A stretch of DNA of 64,000 nucleotides from the NCBI RefSeq assembly GCF_900104355.1, contig NZ_FNIY01000001.1:992001-1056000 (forward strand). The letters run 5' to 3'. This document shows, piece by piece, positions 63,652-64,000 of this stretch. Numbering within the stretch: position 1 is the first letter of the stretch; every line of letters starts with the position of its first letter. The translations under genes and the position numbers were made by a program. The notes under the pieces were generated by a model. It made no database searches and was not told the DNA's origin. It saw nothing but the letters and a program-made list of their open reading frames with translations. The stretch is from Phyllobacterium sp. OV277. Lineage in GTDB: Bacteria; Pseudomonadota; Alphaproteobacteria; Rhizobiales; Rhizobiaceae.

Positions 63652-64000
63652 TTGGCTGTTTCCTTGTCCGTATCGACTGACAGGCCGTAATACCCCGTGA
63701 TCATCGAGCGCAGATTGTTCCAGACGCCTGAGACCAGAACCATCACGAGATGGACCACAACGAAGGCGACGAGCAGCGATGCGGTGATGAAATGAATGGT
63801 GCGGGCTGACTGGCGGCCACCGAAAACATCAACCAGCCATGGAACGATGGAGTCAAAACCGGGCGACATGGTAAGACCCGTCAGAACCATCAGCGGCAGA
63901 AGTATGAAAATAACCGCCATATAGCTCAGCTTCTGCAGGCTGTTGTAGCGCCTTGCCTCTTCGCCCTTGGGAAAGCGCAGGCGGGCATGTTCGCCAATTT
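63648..64000 (-). CDS. Cytochrome b (b561/Ni-Fe-hydrogenase type) membrane subunit, fragment
   Basis: At least 116 codons are in the window and the frame is open at the right edge. It has hydrophobic spans (MAVIFILLPLMVLTGLTMSP and HFITASLLVAFVVVHLVMVL) with His heme ligands, and a preceding loop RFPKGEEARRYNSLQKLSY. It is the membrane electron-transfer partner of the molybdopterin protein encoded downstream, with a four-base overlap. Confidence 0.8.
   Translation of the reverse strand, partial: IGEHARLRFPKGEEARRYNSLQKLSYMAVIFILLPLMVLTGLTMSPGFDSIVPWLVDVFGGRQSARTIHFITASLLVAFVVVHLVMVLVSGVWNNLRSMITGYYGLSVDTDKETAK

Overview
The window comes from an alphaproteobacterium of the order Hyphomicrobiales (Rhizobiales), most like the Brucellaceae/Phyllobacteriaceae. 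The main evidence is a ChpT-CtrA-SciP cell-cycle set with GANTC (CcrM-type) sites in the control regions, a DUF1134 envelope protein beside chpT, a choXWV choline transporter, and a rhizobial-type ehu/eut ectoine cluster. The order is fairly secure; the genus is a guess.

Layout. 1-3170: start of a thymidine kinase gene, then the choline ABC transporter choXWV. 3190-9000: a small hypothetical gene, a dispersed intergenic repeat, and a dipeptide-type ABC operon dppABCDF with an intrinsic hairpin between dppA and dppB. 9250-18150: SDR dehydrogenase; a trio of membrane hydrolase, isoprenylcysteine-methyltransferase-like protein and lipoprotein; DUF930 protein; SleB-type cell-wall hydrolase; HugZ-like protein; TrmH-family methyltransferase; membrane-anchored coiled-coil protein; EipA-like protein.

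18460-28110 is the cell-cycle region: chpT, a degenerate receiver protein, ctrA, a FliJ-like gene divergent from ctrA, and sciP. Between the receiver gene and ctrA lies an accessory-looking block (LysR, quinone oxidoreductase, MFS, MocR, VOC protein, tyrosine phosphatase). mnmA, a DegT aminotransferase and a Gfo/Idh oxidoreductase follow, with two more copies of the intergenic repeat. A tRNA-Met(CAT) is followed by a small AT-richer patch (GNAT, GT25 glycosyltransferase, secreted beta-helix protein).

35125-49436 is a complete ectoine/5-hydroxyectoine uptake and degradation region. One arm, on the minus strand, runs AsnC regulator, semialdehyde dehydrogenase, aminotransferase and an MDR dehydrogenase. 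The other, on the plus strand, runs enuR, then ehuABCD and eutABCDE. Imported hydroxyectoine is converted to ectoine (EutABC), the ring is opened (EutD/DoeA), the product is deacetylated to diaminobutyrate (EutE/DoeB), and this is transaminated and oxidised to aspartate (DoeD, DoeC). A shared motif, TTGWCMTGATTT, occurs twice upstream of enuR and twice upstream of ehuA and is a candidate EnuR operator.

49440-64000: LysR plus DHA2-type MFS, GMC oxidoreductase, cytochrome b561, and then a group that I cannot assign to a known pathway: FadL porin, MFS, covalent-flavin ALO-type oxidase, D-threonine-aldolase-like PLP enzyme, coniferyl-aldehyde-type ALDH, AraC regulator and a RidA-like protein lacking the usual arginine. 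The window ends in a molybdopterin oxidoreductase (a predicted Tat lipoprotein) with its membrane cytochrome b, which runs off the right edge.
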